DNA of 64,000 bases from an uncultured Lachnospiraceae bacterium (GTDB lineage: Bacteria; Bacillota; Clostridia; Lachnospirales; Lachnospiraceae), in assembly GCA_910577955.1 (NCBI GenBank), contig CAJTNC010000001.1, positions 124,001-188,000 of the forward strand, given 5' to 3'. Of the stretch, positions 1-9,768 are shown in pieces; the stretch's first letter is position 1; each line of letters begins with the position of its first letter. A model generated the notes under the pieces. It was given only the letters and a program-made list of their open reading frames with translations, did no database searches and was not told the origin of the DNA. A program made the position numbers and the translations under genes.

Positions 1-29
1 TAGTACAGACAGGATAATCGGGAGGGAAC

Positions 30-857
30 ATGGAAAGAGTTTGTCAGACATGTCTGCATCATTGTAAATTGAGGCCCGGTCAGTGGGGACTTTGCAGGGC
101 AAGAAAAAATGACGGAGGAGAAATAGTCTGCGGAAATTACGGGCGGGTTTCCTCCCTTGCCCTTGATCCCATCGAAAAAAAGCCGCTTAATCGGTTTTAT
201 CCGGGCAGCAAAATACTGTCGGTGGGGAGTTTTGGATGTAATCTGAGATGTCCGTTCTGCCAAAATCATGAGATATCCATGGTAGGGCCGGATCTGTCGG
301 AAGATAATTATCTCTCACCGGATACCCTTACGTCAATCGCTGCAGATTGTAAGGATAAAGGGAATATCGGTGTGGCTTTCACCTACAACGAGCCGCTTGT
401 AGGTTGGGAGTATGTGTTTGATACGGCGAAACTGGTAAAAGATGCAGGCATGAAAAATGTGCTTGTAACAAACGGTACGGCATCGCCGGAGGTCCTTAAA
501 AAACTACTGCTTTATATCGACGCTATGAATATCGATTTAAAAGGATTCCGGAAGGAGTATTATCAAAAACTCGGGGGAAGCCTGACAGCTGTAAAAGAAT
601 TTATTGTACAGGCGGCGTCAGACTGCCATGTGGAATTGACCACGCTCATCGTACCGGAAGAAAATGACGGCATTTCGGAAATGGAGGAGGCGGCGGCTTG
701 GATCGCTTCCGTAAACAGGGAAATTCCGCTCCATGTGAGCCGGTTTTTTCCGCGCTATCAGATGGGAAAGGCCGAAGCTACGTCAGTGAAGAGCGTGTAT
801 GATTTGGCGGAAACAGCGGGGAAATATCTGAAGTATGTGTATACGGGGAATTGCTGA
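30..857 (+). CDS. amrS: AmrS-like radical SAM enzyme (AmmeMemoRadiSam system)
   Basis: Radical SAM enzyme of the pyruvate-formate-lyase-activase-like group. The 4Fe-4S/SAM motif CxxxCxxC is at C70, C74 and C77 (CNLRCPFC). An N-terminal cluster of extra cysteines (C5, C8, C12, C22) is typical of the AmmeMemoRadiSam subgroup rather than true PflA. The length of 275 aa fits. A Shine-Dalgarno GGAGGG precedes the ATG. AmrS normally sits next to AmmeMemoRadiSam A and B partners; these would lie left of the window, so the system assignment is inference. The substrate is not evident from the sequence. Confidence 0.85.
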   Translation: MERVCQTCLHHCKLRPGQWGLCRARKNDGGEIVCGNYGRVSSLALDPIEKKPLNRFYPGSKILSVGSFGCNLRCPFCQNHEISMVGPDLSEDNYLSPDTLTSIAADCKDKGNIGVAFTYNEPLVGWEYVFDTAKLVKDAGMKNVLVTNGTASPEVLKKLLLYIDAMNIDLKGFRKEYYQKLGGSLTAVKEFIVQAASDCHVELTTLIVPEENDGISEMEEAAAWIASVNREIPLHVSRFFPRYQMGKAEATSVKSVYDLAETAGKYLKYVYTGNC

Positions 858-944
858 GGCGGTTTCTTTGTGAAAACTACATAGAAAAATAGCAAAAATT
901 GCGCAAAAATAGAATTATTTGTTATGGAATATGGCAAAAAAGAA

Positions 945-953
945 TGTTATACT
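945..953 (+). promoter_or_regulatory. Extended -10 promoter for parA-parB
   Basis: TGTTATACT is an extended -10 (TG-N-TATACT) in the 178-bp gap before parA. The -35 region is weak, as expected for extended -10 promoters. It probably drives parA, parB and the DUF4446 gene. Confidence 0.5.
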
Positions 954-1035
954 GTAAAATAGACGTTTTAGAAAGAAAAAAGCTTTGTATGGACAAAAGA
1001 GAAATTGCCGCGCAGGCGGCGGAATGTGAGGAAGA

Positions 1036-1794
1036 ATGGCAAAAGTAATAGCAGTGGCAAACCAAAAGGGCGGCGTGGGGAAGACGACAACTTCCATCAA
1101 TCTGACGGCGGCTCTTGCTGAAAAAGGAAAAAGGGTTTTACTGATAGATGCCGATCCCCAGGGAAACGCGACCAGCGGGTACGGAGTGAATAAAAATGAG
1201 TTGGAGAATACGATCTACGAATTGATGCTGGGAGAATGTGCGATCGGGGAATGCCTTTTGGAAGAGGTGATCCCGAATGTTTCCTTGATCCCGGCAAACG
1301 TAAACCTCGCAGCAGTGGAGATCGAACTGATCGATGCGGATAAGAAAGAGTTTATTTTAAAAAATGAGATCGATTATATTAAAGATCAGTATGATTATAT
1401 TATGATAGACTGTCCGCCCTCGTTAAGTATTCTCACCGTGAATGCGATGGTCACGGCGGATACGGTGCTGGTGCCGATCCAGTGTGAGTATTATGCGTTG
1501 GAGGGATTGAGTCAGCTCATCTACACGGTAAATCTTGTCAGGGAAAGGCTGAACCCTGTGTTAGACATTGAGGGGGTTGTATTTACAATGTATGACTCCA
1601 GAACAAACCTCTCCATGCAGGTGGTGGAAAATGTGAAAAATAACCTGACGCAGCATATTTTTGAGACGGCGATCCCGAGAAATATCAGACTGGCGGAAGC
1701 GCCCAGCCACGGCATCCCCATCAATCAGTATGACGGAAAATCCGCGGGAGCGGAGGCCTACGCAAAACTGGCGCAGGAGATCATCGAAAAGTGA
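1036..1794 (+). CDS. parA: ParA/Soj chromosome partitioning ATPase
   Basis: Deviant Walker A ATPase that works with ParB in chromosome segregation. The motif KGGVGKTTT is at residues 11-19 and the Walker B-like segment IMIDCPPSLS lies mid-protein. The 252-aa length matches Soj. The ATG follows GAGGAAG. ParB begins 49 bp downstream on the same strand, so the two form the usual parAB operon. The chromosomal rather than plasmid type is supported by the neighbours DUF4446 and serS. Confidence 0.95.
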   Translation: MAKVIAVANQKGGVGKTTTSINLTAALAEKGKRVLLIDADPQGNATSGYGVNKNELENTIYELMLGECAIGECLLEEVIPNVSLIPANVNLAAVEIELIDADKKEFILKNEIDYIKDQYDYIMIDCPPSLSILTVNAMVTADTVLVPIQCEYYALEGLSQLIYTVNLVRERLNPVLDIEGVVFTMYDSRTNLSMQVVENVKNNLTQHIFETAIPRNIRLAEAPSHGIPINQYDGKSAGAEAYAKLAQEIIEK

Positions 1795-1843
1795 CGTGAG
1801 GGGATACAACGATAAAATATAACGGGAATAGAATGGGGGAAGT

Positions 1844-2752
1844 ATGGCGGCAAAAGGAAGAGGATTAGGAAAGGGATTGGACGCGCTTATACCGGGAGCG
1901 CAGGTACCGAAAAAAGCAAAAGAAGGGGTTACGGAAATTCCTGAGGAAAAGGGGCCGGAGCAGCTTGTCAAAATCACAAAGGTAGAACCCAACAGGGAAC
2001 AGCCCAGAAAGAACTTTGACGAAGATGCGCTGCAGGAACTGGCTGATTCCATCAAACAGTTCGGATTACTGCAGCCGATTCTTGTGCAGGATCGGAAAAC
2101 CTACTATGAGATCATAGCCGGAGAGAGAAGATGGCGGGCGGCAAAGCTTGCGGGTCTGAAAGAAGTGCCGGTGATCATCAAAAGCTTCACGGAACAGGAG
2201 ATCGTGGAGATCGCTCTGATTGAAAATATTCAGAGGGAAGACCTAAATCCTATCGAGGAAGCGTTAGCTTATAAGCGTCTTTTGACAGAATTTGACCTGA
2301 CTCAGGACGAGGTGGCAGAACGGGTTTCCAAAAGCAGAACTACGGTGACTAACTCCATGCGTCTGTTAAAGCTGGACGAGAGAGTGCAGCAGATGATCAT
2401 AGACGACATGATCACCACCGGACATGCCAGAGCGCTGATCGGTATTGAAGACAAGAACGCACAGTATGATTTGGCTCAGAAGATATTTGATGAAAAACTG
2501 AATGTGCGTGAAGTGGAAAAACTGGTAAAGAATATTCAGAGTCCGAAGGCGAAAAAAGAGCCGAAAACGGTAAATGAAAGTCTGGAGCTTGTATATAGAG
2601 ATATTGAAGAGAAATTGAAACAGTCTCTCGGAACAAAGGTTTCCATCCAATCGAAGGAAAACGGGGCGGGAAAAATGGAAATAGAATTTTTCAGCCATGA
2701 GGAACTGGAACGGATCACAGAATTTTTTATGAAGATAAAGTCTGAAGGATAA
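1844..2752 (+). CDS. parB: ParB/Spo0J partition protein
   Basis: Centromere-binding CTP-dependent clamp of the ParB family, 302 aa. The N terminus (GRGLGKGLDALIP) is the typical Soj-interacting tail. The box II motif GERRWRA lies in the CTPase domain (about residues 90-96), followed by a helix-turn-helix (LTQDEVAERVSKSRTTVTN) and a C-terminal dimerisation region. It follows parA with its own GGGGGAAG ribosome site. No perfect parS site was noticed in the window. Confidence 0.95.
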   Translation: MAAKGRGLGKGLDALIPGAQVPKKAKEGVTEIPEEKGPEQLVKITKVEPNREQPRKNFDEDALQELADSIKQFGLLQPILVQDRKTYYEIIAGERRWRAAKLAGLKEVPVIIKSFTEQEIVEIALIENIQREDLNPIEEALAYKRLLTEFDLTQDEVAERVSKSRTTVTNSMRLLKLDERVQQMIIDDMITTGHARALIGIEDKNAQYDLAQKIFDEKLNVREVEKLVKNIQSPKAKKEPKTVNESLELVYRDIEEKLKQSLGTKVSIQSKENGAGKMEIEFFSHEELERITEFFMKIKSEG

Positions 2753-2770
2753 AAAACAAAGGAGAAGCAG

Positions 2771-3289
2771 ATGAACAGTGATTTTTTGACAATGATCGGT
2801 TTGGGCGGCATAGACATCGGGTATATTCTGGTCGGCATCGCAGCGGTGTTGTTGATCGTGCTGATTTTGCTGATCGTACTGCTTGTAAAATACACTAAGA
2901 TCAAAAAACGCTATGAGAAATTTATGAGCGGGAAGAATGCGTCCAGTCTGGAAAACGATATACAGGGCGTTTTTGAGGATATGAAGCTGTTAAAAACAAA
3001 TACGGACAGAAATAAGAAAGATATCCGTATTTTATACAAAAATTTGGAAAAGACTTTTCAGAAGCTGGGCATTGTGAAGTATGACGCCTTTAATCAGATG
3101 GGAGGACAGCTTTCCTTTTCGCTGGCCCTGTTAGATGAAAACAACGACGGTTTTATCATAAATTCCGTACACAGCAGCGAGGGCTGCTATTCCTATACGA
3201 AGGAAATAAAGGGCGGCACAAGTGCTATCTCCCTCGGAGCGGAGGAAGAAAGGGCGTTAAGTATTGCGATGGGATCATCGGCGAAATAA
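2771..3289 (+). CDS. DUF4446 family membrane-anchored protein
   Basis: 172-aa protein with one strong N-terminal transmembrane helix (about residues 18-40), a short charged linker and a C-terminal soluble domain containing FNQMGGQLSFSLALLD, the conserved core I associate with DUF4446. The gene begins 18 bp after parB with an AAAGGAG site, so it is probably the third gene of the parAB operon. Function is unknown; the recurrent position next to parB suggests a link to segregation or sporulation, which is inference. Confidence 0.8.
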   Translation: MNSDFLTMIGLGGIDIGYILVGIAAVLLIVLILLIVLLVKYTKIKKRYEKFMSGKNASSLENDIQGVFEDMKLLKTNTDRNKKDIRILYKNLEKTFQKLGIVKYDAFNQMGGQLSFSLALLDENNDGFIINSVHSSEGCYSYTKEIKGGTSAISLGAEEERALSIAMGSSAK

Positions 3290-3382
3290 AATATGCGGAA
3301 ACGTAAATAATGATTAGGAAGCAGTGCAGAGTCCGGAGGATGTCAAAATGAAGGCAGATCCGGAACGGAAAAGAGGGGTATT

Positions 3383-4663
3383 ATGATCGATATCAAATTT
3401 TTGAGAGAGAATCCTGACATTGTAAAGGAAAATATCAAAAAGAAATTTCAGGACAGTAAACTGCCTTTAGTTGACGAAGTGATCGTGCTGGATGCAGACA
3501 GAAGGAAGGCGCAGCAGGAAGCCGATGAATTGAAAGCGGCAAAAAATAAAATTGCCAAAGAGATCGGCAAGCTGATGGGGCAGGGAAAAAAGGAAGAAGC
3601 GGAAGAAAAGAAAAAAGAAGTTGCCGAAAATGCGGAACGTCTTTCGGAGCTTGAGAAAAAGCAGGCTGAACTGGAAGAAAAAGTGACCGGTATTATGATG
3701 CAGATTCCGAATATTATTGATCCGTCTGTGCCGATCGGCAAAGATGATACGGAAAATGTGGAAATCAAAAAATACGGCGAACCCGTAGTTCCCGAGTTTG
3801 AGATTCCCTATCATACGGAAATCATGGAAAGCGTAAACGGTATTGATCTGGATGCCGCAAGAAAAGTGGCGGGAAACGGTTTTTATTATCTGATGGGGGA
3901 TATTGCCAGACTGCATTCCGCAGTGCTCTCCTATGCCAGAGATTTTATGATCGGCAGAGGATTTACCTACTGCATTCCGCCTTATATGATTCACGGAAAT
4001 GTTGTATCCGGCGTTATGAGTTTTCCGGAGATGGATGCTATGATGTATAAAATAGAGGGAGAGGATCTGTATCTGATCGGCACGTCCGAGCATTCCATGA
4101 TCGGAAAATTTATTGATACGATGCTGCCGGAAGAAAAACTTCCCCAGACGCTGACCAGCTATTCGCCTTGTTTCAGAAAGGAAAAGGGAGCCCACGGTCT
4201 GGAAGAACGGGGTGTTTACAGAATCCATCAGTTTGAGAAACAGGAGATGATCGTCGTATGCAAACCGGAGGAGTCGCCGATGTGGTTTGAAAAACTCTGG
4301 CAGAATACGGTAGATCTGTTCAGATCTATGGATATTCCGGTGCGGACTATCGAGTGCTGCTCCGGCGATCTGGCAGACTTGAAAGTGAAATCCTTTGATG
4401 TGGAGGCATGGTCTCCGAGACAGAAAAAGTATTTTGAAGTGGGAAGCTGCTCCAACCTCGGCGATGCTCAGGCGAGAAGATTGAAAATTCGCGTAAAAGG
4501 CAGTGACGGAAACAAGTACTTTGCACATACATTAAATAATACGGTGGCAGCGCCGCCGAGAATGCTGATTGCATTTTTGGAGAATAACCTGCAGGCGGAC
4601 GGCAGCATCCGTATCCCGGAAGCGCTCAGACCTTATATGGGAGGAGCGGATAAGATATCGTGA
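3383..4663 (+). CDS. serS: Seryl-tRNA synthetase
   Basis: Class II aminoacyl-tRNA synthetase that charges tRNA-Ser, 426 aa, the usual length. It has an N-terminal antiparallel coiled coil (about residues 30-100, rich in K and E) that clasps the tRNA long arm. The catalytic core follows, with motif 2 around FRKEKGAHG...YRIHQF and motif 3 (NTVAAPPRMLIAFLE) near the C terminus. The 93-bp upstream gap is too short for a T-box leader and none is visible. Confidence 0.97.
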   Translation: MIDIKFLRENPDIVKENIKKKFQDSKLPLVDEVIVLDADRRKAQQEADELKAAKNKIAKEIGKLMGQGKKEEAEEKKKEVAENAERLSELEKKQAELEEKVTGIMMQIPNIIDPSVPIGKDDTENVEIKKYGEPVVPEFEIPYHTEIMESVNGIDLDAARKVAGNGFYYLMGDIARLHSAVLSYARDFMIGRGFTYCIPPYMIHGNVVSGVMSFPEMDAMMYKIEGEDLYLIGTSEHSMIGKFIDTMLPEEKLPQTLTSYSPCFRKEKGAHGLEERGVYRIHQFEKQEMIVVCKPEESPMWFEKLWQNTVDLFRSMDIPVRTIECCSGDLADLKVKSFDVEAWSPRQKKYFEVGSCSNLGDAQARRLKIRVKGSDGNKYFAHTLNNTVAAPPRMLIAFLENNLQADGSIRIPEALRPYMGGADKIS

Positions 4664-4711
4664 TTTTTCCCGGGAGGACTTTTAAATCGAATCAGAACGG
4701 AGGTGAGATCT

Positions 4712-5611
4712 TTGCATAAATATTTGCGGGCTATCGGGTTCAGCAGGATCAGGACGCCGAAGCAGATGCATGACCTTGTGATGGAGGTTATTCAAAATGC
4801 AGATAAGAGGAGTTATACATCAAATTCCGAGACTACAATGCTGGCGGAGTTTTGCAAAGATTTTGCGAACCGCATCGGTATGACGGTCTGCGGTGAGTTT
4901 GATGAGAAAGATGAATTCAGTTATGAATATAGTTTCCCGTATTTTCGTGGGGACGGTATTTCCACGGAGGAGGATATCTCTGTGGAACGCCATGCGGAGA
5001 AAGAATCTTATGCGGGCGTCTGCAATGACCTGAGGGTTGGCGTTTCCCTGATCTTTTATTTGCAGAATATGATAGATTATGCAAAAATAAAATACGGTGA
5101 AAGACTTCCGGTGCGCGGCACAAGTCTTACTTTAAGCGCTCTTTCCATCAGCGGAAAAGTTGTTTTGCCCATTCGTAAGAATAAGGCGGATATGGAAAAG
5201 ATTGAGAAGGAAACGACCAACCGCAACAAGCTGATCGCGCAGGCGAGGCAGGGAGATGAGGAGGCCATCGAAACGCTGACGCTTGAGGATATGGATACCT
5301 ACAACGCAGTCTCAAAAAAGATTCGGACAGAAGATGTTTTAAGCCTTGTGGACACATATTTTATGCCTTACGGCGTGGAATGCGACCAGTATTCTATTTT
5401 GGGAGAAATTCTGGACTGCAGTACGGAGAAGAATAAACTGACGGGGGAAGAACTCTGGATCTTGGGAGTCACTTGCAATGATCTGATATTTGATGTCTGC
5501 ATCAATAAAAAGGATCTGTATGGTGAACCTGCACCGGGAAGACGATTTAAGGGTACGATCTGGATGCAGGGCATCATCAACTTTCCGGAGACTTACGGGG
5601 TTTCCGGATGA
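4712..5611 (+). CDS. DUF3881 family protein
   Basis: Uncharacterised cytoplasmic protein of about 299 aa matching the DUF3881 family as I recall it. I choose the TTG at 4712 (reading HKYLRAIGFSRI) because the strong GGAGGTGA at 4699-4706 sits at proper spacing from it. The upstream in-frame GTG at 4703 lies inside that Shine-Dalgarno sequence. No signal peptide or membrane segment is seen. Its 3' end overlaps the end of the opposite-strand exonuclease gene by 35 bp. Function is unknown. Confidence 0.75.
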   Translation: MHKYLRAIGFSRIRTPKQMHDLVMEVIQNADKRSYTSNSETTMLAEFCKDFANRIGMTVCGEFDEKDEFSYEYSFPYFRGDGISTEEDISVERHAEKESYAGVCNDLRVGVSLIFYLQNMIDYAKIKYGERLPVRGTSLTLSALSISGKVVLPIRKNKADMEKIEKETTNRNKLIAQARQGDEEAIETLTLEDMDTYNAVSKKIRTEDVLSLVDTYFMPYGVECDQYSILGEILDCSTEKNKLTGEELWILGVTCNDLIFDVCINKKDLYGEPAPGRRFKGTIWMQGIINFPETYGVSG

Positions 5612-6557
5612 TTTTCCGCTTGTGGCGTCTGCGAATTTCTTTCGCATGCTGCAGGCGGTTTTTGATAGAGTCCGCTTCTTCGGCAGAGATAAACTTTTCT
5701 GTTTTTACAATATAGATGGTGCCTTCCTCCGTTTTGCGGACACGGATCTTGCCTTTCATATAACCGTGCTTATCACAGTAGGAAACCGCCAGATAATGTT
5801 TTCCGTTGGGAGTGAACCATTTGATCTTCCGGCGGATATTTTTATGGCACAAATAACAGCGGCAGCTTGCAACTTCTTTGTCGCTTAAAGCGTCCGCTTT
5901 TGTGGAAAATTCTCTGGAAATATATTTCGCATAGGTATCAAAAACGATTCGGATCTCTTCTTTTCGGCTTTTCGGTTTGATAAACGTATCAAAAGAGTAG
6001 CACTGCAAAGCGCTTTCGTCGTTGATAGCCGCCAGCACTTTCGCCGTGTAGTAGGCATCACTGAAAGCTCTGTGGAACGGGATATCTTTTTCTATGTTTA
6101 AAAAATCCACCGCGTATTCCAGAGAGCGCCTTGTCTTTTTATCTTCGTAAGCGATACTGAATAGTTTTTGCACATCATAAAATTTTAAAGGTCTGTCGGA
6201 GAGAGGATCCAGATCGTAATACTTCATGTTTTTCTGAAGTTCTTCCAGATCCAAAGGCCCCCAAGTGCAGAAGAGAAAATCTTCCCCACACCACTCCCTA
6301 AAGTCTTCAAAGACGTTTGGAAAGGGCTTGCCGTGCTCAAGCTGCGCCATCTGCAGATGGATCAGCTTTCTTGTGATATGATTCATTTCATGATAGAGCT
6401 GCGGTTTTACAAGTCTGTTAAACTCGCCGATCATCTTTTTCTCTTCATTTAGTTTTATAGCACCGATCTCCACGATCTCAAAAGGCACGCCGTATACTTC
6501 CGGTTCCCGCTTTGGATTCCCCTGATTCCACTCCAGATCAAATACAATATAGTTCAT
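5577..6557 (-). CDS. DnaQ-fold 3'-5' exonuclease family protein
   Basis: 326-aa protein whose first about 190 residues are a DEDDh-type exonuclease domain. It has FDLEWNQG at residues 6-13 (catalytic D and E), an internal WGPLDLEEL segment, and HRAFSDAYYTAKV giving the H and D of the last motif. The C-terminal part has a CRCYLC...C set suggesting a small zinc-binding fold and ends in a strongly basic tail. The substrate is unknown; ERI-1/KapD-like enzymes act on RNA or DNA 3' ends. It has a single-gene promoter. Confidence 0.8.
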   Translation of the reverse strand: MNYIVFDLEWNQGNPKREPEVYGVPFEIVEIGAIKLNEEKKMIGEFNRLVKPQLYHEMNHITRKLIHLQMAQLEHGKPFPNVFEDFREWCGEDFLFCTWGPLDLEELQKNMKYYDLDPLSDRPLKFYDVQKLFSIAYEDKKTRRSLEYAVDFLNIEKDIPFHRAFSDAYYTAKVLAAINDESALQCYSFDTFIKPKSRKEEIRIVFDTYAKYISREFSTKADALSDKEVASCRCYLCHKNIRRKIKWFTPNGKHYLAVSYCDKHGYMKGKIRVRKTEEGTIYIVKTEKFISAEEADSIKNRLQHAKEIRRRHKRKIIRKPRKSPES

Positions 6558-6587
6558 ATGATTCCCTTCTGACCATTGTCTTTGGTT

Positions 6588-6616
6588 ATCGTACCACAGT
6601 TTGGGCGGTTTGACAA
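6588..6616 (-). promoter_or_regulatory. Promoter of exonuclease gene
   Basis: On the minus strand TTGTCA (6616-6611) and TACGAT (6593-6588) are separated by exactly 17 bp and lie about 30 bp upstream of the ATG at 6557. This is a good sigma-A type match. Confidence 0.6.
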
Positions 6617-6655
6617 TGTATTATGGGACTGGGTGCCTTTTCGCTAAATTCTTTT

Positions 6656-8041
6656 TTATTCCGGGTATCTGATTTTGACTCCAGCGCCTTTCGTCAAGAC
6701 TGTCATTTGTACCTTTCCGTCCGTTGGATAGAACAAGGTGGTAACATTACACTTTCCGTCAAACAGATATACTTCAATAACATTTCCATCCCGCATTACG
6801 TGGAATGGAATTTCTTCTTCATTTTCAATGTCTGCTCTATAAATCCTGATCCCATTTCGTGTCCATTGATCTGATTCGGAGAAATCTGTGATCAAATTTC
6901 CAAACAAAAAATCCATTGTGATCCTGATCCTGTGATTCTCCTCATCACTGAAGACAAAGGAAACTTCAGATGTTGATTTTTTCCTTGTAAGTACGCCCTG
7001 CAGATGCCACACTGTATGTTCTGCACCTACAGGCATAAGATCGCCGGCAATCTCCTTACCGGACAAGGGTTGTGTTTCTTCTTCAACGTAAGGGATCATT
7101 TGCAGCCTTCCATCATTTCCCATACTGAGCAGACGGGGAAATGACATGATCCCTCGATATCCGTTTTCTTCTGAAGGGCCGTGATCGTGAATCCAGGGCA
7201 TCCATTCCCAGCCCCCCAGCCATGCGATAGATATTGGGCGATTATACTTGTCGTAATAGACTTGTGAAGCATAATAGTATGGTCCGTAATCAAGTGTTCC
7301 GAGATATTCCCTGCAAAACAAACAGTTTTTGAAATTTAATACACCCGTCATATATACTGTGGGCCGGAAATCCGTCCGATTCATCGGCGAAGCCGTAATG
7401 ACCCATCTTTCATCAATTTTAAACAGATCCGGACATTCAAACATCGTACCTTCTCCATCCTGTGCCTCATACAATATACCGTCATATGCCCAATGATACA
7501 GGTCTATGGAATGATATAAATAGATACGACCATGACTTTTCAGATCAGCAGCATCGCCGCCGGATCCTCCGATTACCATCTGCCAGCGATCTTTATAAAA
7601 GATGACCTTTGGATCACGAAAATCCGAACTTTCGCAAGGGCATTCCGCGATAATCGGATTTTCTTTCGGTTTTGCAAATGTATATCCGTCTTCCGAATAA
7701 GCCATACACACTGTCGGAATAATTTTTCCATCCCGCATAGTCACGGCAGTATAAAAGGCATATATCCTGCCATCATGTTCAACAACGGAACCGGAAAAAC
7801 AACCGCCTCGCTGATAGTCTTCATAAGGCTGATCCGGAAACAGCGCTAATTCACATTCTTCCCAGTGGATCAGGTCTTGACTGACGGCATGACCCCAGTG
7901 CATTTTATCCCATTCGTTGCTGTATGGATTACACTGAAAATACAAGTGATATTGTCCTTTGAACCATATCAATCCATTTGGATCATTGATCCATCCCTTT
8001 TGTAATGCAAAGTGTTTTTGTGGTCTGACAATTTTATTCAT
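6656..8041 (-). CDS. GH32 beta-fructofuranosidase (sucrose/fructan hydrolase)
   Basis: 461-aa glycoside hydrolase family 32 enzyme cleaving beta-fructosyl bonds. All three catalytic motifs are intact: WINDPNG with nucleophile D20, FRDPK with D143 stabilising the transition state, and FECPDLF with acid/base E202. A five-bladed propeller is followed by a C-terminal beta-sandwich. There is no signal peptide, so it acts on imported sugar inside the cell. It is the last gene of the ABC locus and overlaps the preceding permease by 4 bp (ATGA), implying translational coupling. Sucrose versus short fructo-oligosaccharide specificity cannot be decided here. Confidence 0.9.
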   Translation of the reverse strand: MNKIVRPQKHFALQKGWINDPNGLIWFKGQYHLYFQCNPYSNEWDKMHWGHAVSQDLIHWEECELALFPDQPYEDYQRGGCFSGSVVEHDGRIYAFYTAVTMRDGKIIPTVCMAYSEDGYTFAKPKENPIIAECPCESSDFRDPKVIFYKDRWQMVIGGSGGDAADLKSHGRIYLYHSIDLYHWAYDGILYEAQDGEGTMFECPDLFKIDERWVITASPMNRTDFRPTVYMTGVLNFKNCLFCREYLGTLDYGPYYYASQVYYDKYNRPISIAWLGGWEWMPWIHDHGPSEENGYRGIMSFPRLLSMGNDGRLQMIPYVEEETQPLSGKEIAGDLMPVGAEHTVWHLQGVLTRKKSTSEVSFVFSDEENHRIRITMDFLFGNLITDFSESDQWTRNGIRIYRADIENEEEIPFHVMRDGNVIEVYLFDGKCNVTTLFYPTDGKVQMTVLTKGAGVKIRYPE

Positions 8042-8877
8042 GACTTCACAGCTCCCAAAGTCATACCGGCAGTCATTTTCTTATTTAACGAGAAATAGAT
8101 TGCCAGCGTAGGTAAGATAGACAGTGCGATCGCAGCATAAGTGGCACCCCAGTCTTTTAGCCCTCTCGGCCCTATAAAATCGGTAAGACCGGTGGAAATG
8201 GTCTTGAGTTCCGTGCTGTTAATGAAGACAAGACTGAAGGTATAGTCATTCCACACAGTAATAAAGTTCATTGCCAATACCGTCAGAATTGTATTAAGAG
8301 ATAACGGAACAATGATTTTTGTATAAATTCCATAAATACTCGTACCGTCGATGATTGCCGCTTCTATGATCTCATCCGGAATAAAGGAGTAAAAGCTGAC
8401 AAACAGCATGATTGAAACAGGCAGCTGGAATGCCACTAACGGCAAAATAACACTGAGTCTGGTATCTACAAGGCCTATACGGGCAAACATAGTAAACAAT
8501 GGAATCAACGTTACCGCATACGGAATTGTAAGACCGATCAAAAAATATCTATATATTTTCTTTTTTCCTCTAAAGACCATCTTTGCGATCGCAAAGGATG
8601 CCATTGAACTGAATACAACGATGAGGAGCAAAGAAATCACAGAAATAATGGCACTGTTTTTGATATAAGTAAGAATATGGCTGGTCGTAAAAATTGTTCG
8701 AAAATTTTCAAGCGTCAGCGTTTTAGGAAAGCTGAAGGGTTCCGTCAAAAGTTCCATGTTCGGCCGAAATGCGGCAAGGAGAAGCCAGATGATCGGATAG
8801 GCCTGAATGATCAAAAATGCAATCATGACAGACCAATAAACACATTTTCTGATTCTTTTTTTCAATATATAATCCAT
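8038..8877 (-). CDS. Carbohydrate ABC transporter permease, MalG type
   Basis: 279-aa inner-membrane permease of the CUT1 family with six hydrophobic segments. The EAA-loop (EAAIIDGTSIYGIYTKIIVPL, about residues 185-205) docks the ATPase. It pairs with the MalF-type permease encoded just upstream (13 bp gap). The partner solute-binding protein and two GH32-type enzymes suggest import of fructo-oligosaccharides or sucrose. Confidence 0.9.
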   Translation of the reverse strand: MDYILKKRIRKCVYWSVMIAFLIIQAYPIIWLLLAAFRPNMELLTEPFSFPKTLTLENFRTIFTTSHILTYIKNSAIISVISLLLIVVFSSMASFAIAKMVFRGKKKIYRYFLIGLTIPYAVTLIPLFTMFARIGLVDTRLSVILPLVAFQLPVSIMLFVSFYSFIPDEIIEAAIIDGTSIYGIYTKIIVPLSLNTILTVLAMNFITVWNDYTFSLVFINSTELKTISTGLTDFIGPRGLKDWGATYAAIALSILPTLAIYFSLNKKMTAGMTLGAVKS

Positions 8878-8890
8878 ATGCTATTCTCCT

Positions 8891-9760
8891 TTAAGCATCT
8901 TCTTTATCCATGTAACGACTAATCAAAAGAACACCGATAATGCTCAAGACAACGATAACCACTGCTATAGCGCTTCCGTATCCGTAATCGCGGCTGGTAA
9001 ATGCCTTCTTGTACATGTATGTTGCAAGGATTTCAGATCTATGATTCGGACCGCCCTTTGTCATATTCATCGGGGCAGCAAAACCTCGTAAAGCACCGAC
9101 AAGGCTCAGGATGCATGCCAACATAATAACATTTGCAATCGCCGGAATTCTAACCTTGAATAGAAGCTGAAGCTCCGTCGCACCATCTATCCTTGCCGCT
9201 TCCAGAATATCAGGAGATACGGAAGAGAGGGCAGAATAGAAAATGATCATATAGATACCGATATACTGCCAGCCTTCTACAGAAGCAACTGCAGGCAAAG
9301 CCATTTTATATTCACTTAAAAACGCCAGTGGTTCCAATCCGAATAACTGTCGGAAAATATTAAACAAGCCAAGGGGCTCATAAGAGTAAAAACACGTAAA
9401 CAGCTGTGCAATTGCAATAACTGTAATGACGGACGGGATATAGTACACTGTCTGAATAAAGCCTCTTCCCTTTTTCAAATACGTCAGTAATACAGCAATG
9501 ATAAAACCGAATCCCAACTGCAGTGTCATAACGATCACAATATATACCAGATTATTGCCAAACGCTCTTAAAAATACGGAATCCCCGAAAAGTTTCGTAA
9601 AATTGCTGATTCCCACAAATTTCTTTGCGCCAAGACCATTCCACTCAATCAAACTATAGTAAAGCGAAACGGCAATGGGTATCATAACCAAGATAGTATA
9701 GACAATAAAAGCCGGAAGCAGAAAGAATGCAATTGCTTTTTTATCACGTAAGACTTTCAT
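8891..9760 (-). CDS. Carbohydrate ABC transporter permease, MalF/UgpA type
   Basis: 289-aa CUT1 permease with six predicted membrane helices. The EAA-loop is EAARIDGATELQLLFKVRIP (about residues 185-204). It lies between the solute-binding protein gene and the second permease, all on the minus strand with short gaps, so one operon. No ATPase gene accompanies it; in Firmicutes such importers commonly borrow an MsmX/MsmK-type ATPase encoded elsewhere. Confidence 0.9.
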   Translation of the reverse strand: MKVLRDKKAIAFFLLPAFIVYTILVMIPIAVSLYYSLIEWNGLGAKKFVGISNFTKLFGDSVFLRAFGNNLVYIVIVMTLQLGFGFIIAVLLTYLKKGRGFIQTVYYIPSVITVIAIAQLFTCFYSYEPLGLFNIFRQLFGLEPLAFLSEYKMALPAVASVEGWQYIGIYMIIFYSALSSVSPDILEAARIDGATELQLLFKVRIPAIANVIMLACILSLVGALRGFAAPMNMTKGGPNHRSEILATYMYKKAFTSRDYGYGSAIAVVIVVLSIIGVLLISRYMDKEDA

Positions 9761-9768
9761 AAATCAAA

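Noticed and set aside
3290..3382. Possible T-box leader of serS
   Set aside because: Gap of only 93 bp with no GGTGG box, antiterminator or specifier hairpin.
3467..4528. Long minus-strand open frame of 353 codons opposite serS
   Set aside because: Shadow of a highly conserved gene; low-complexity Phe/His/Arg-rich translation and no ribosome site.
1..6600. parS centromere site near parAB
   Set aside because: No full TGTTTCACGTGAAACA-like palindrome was seen in this part.
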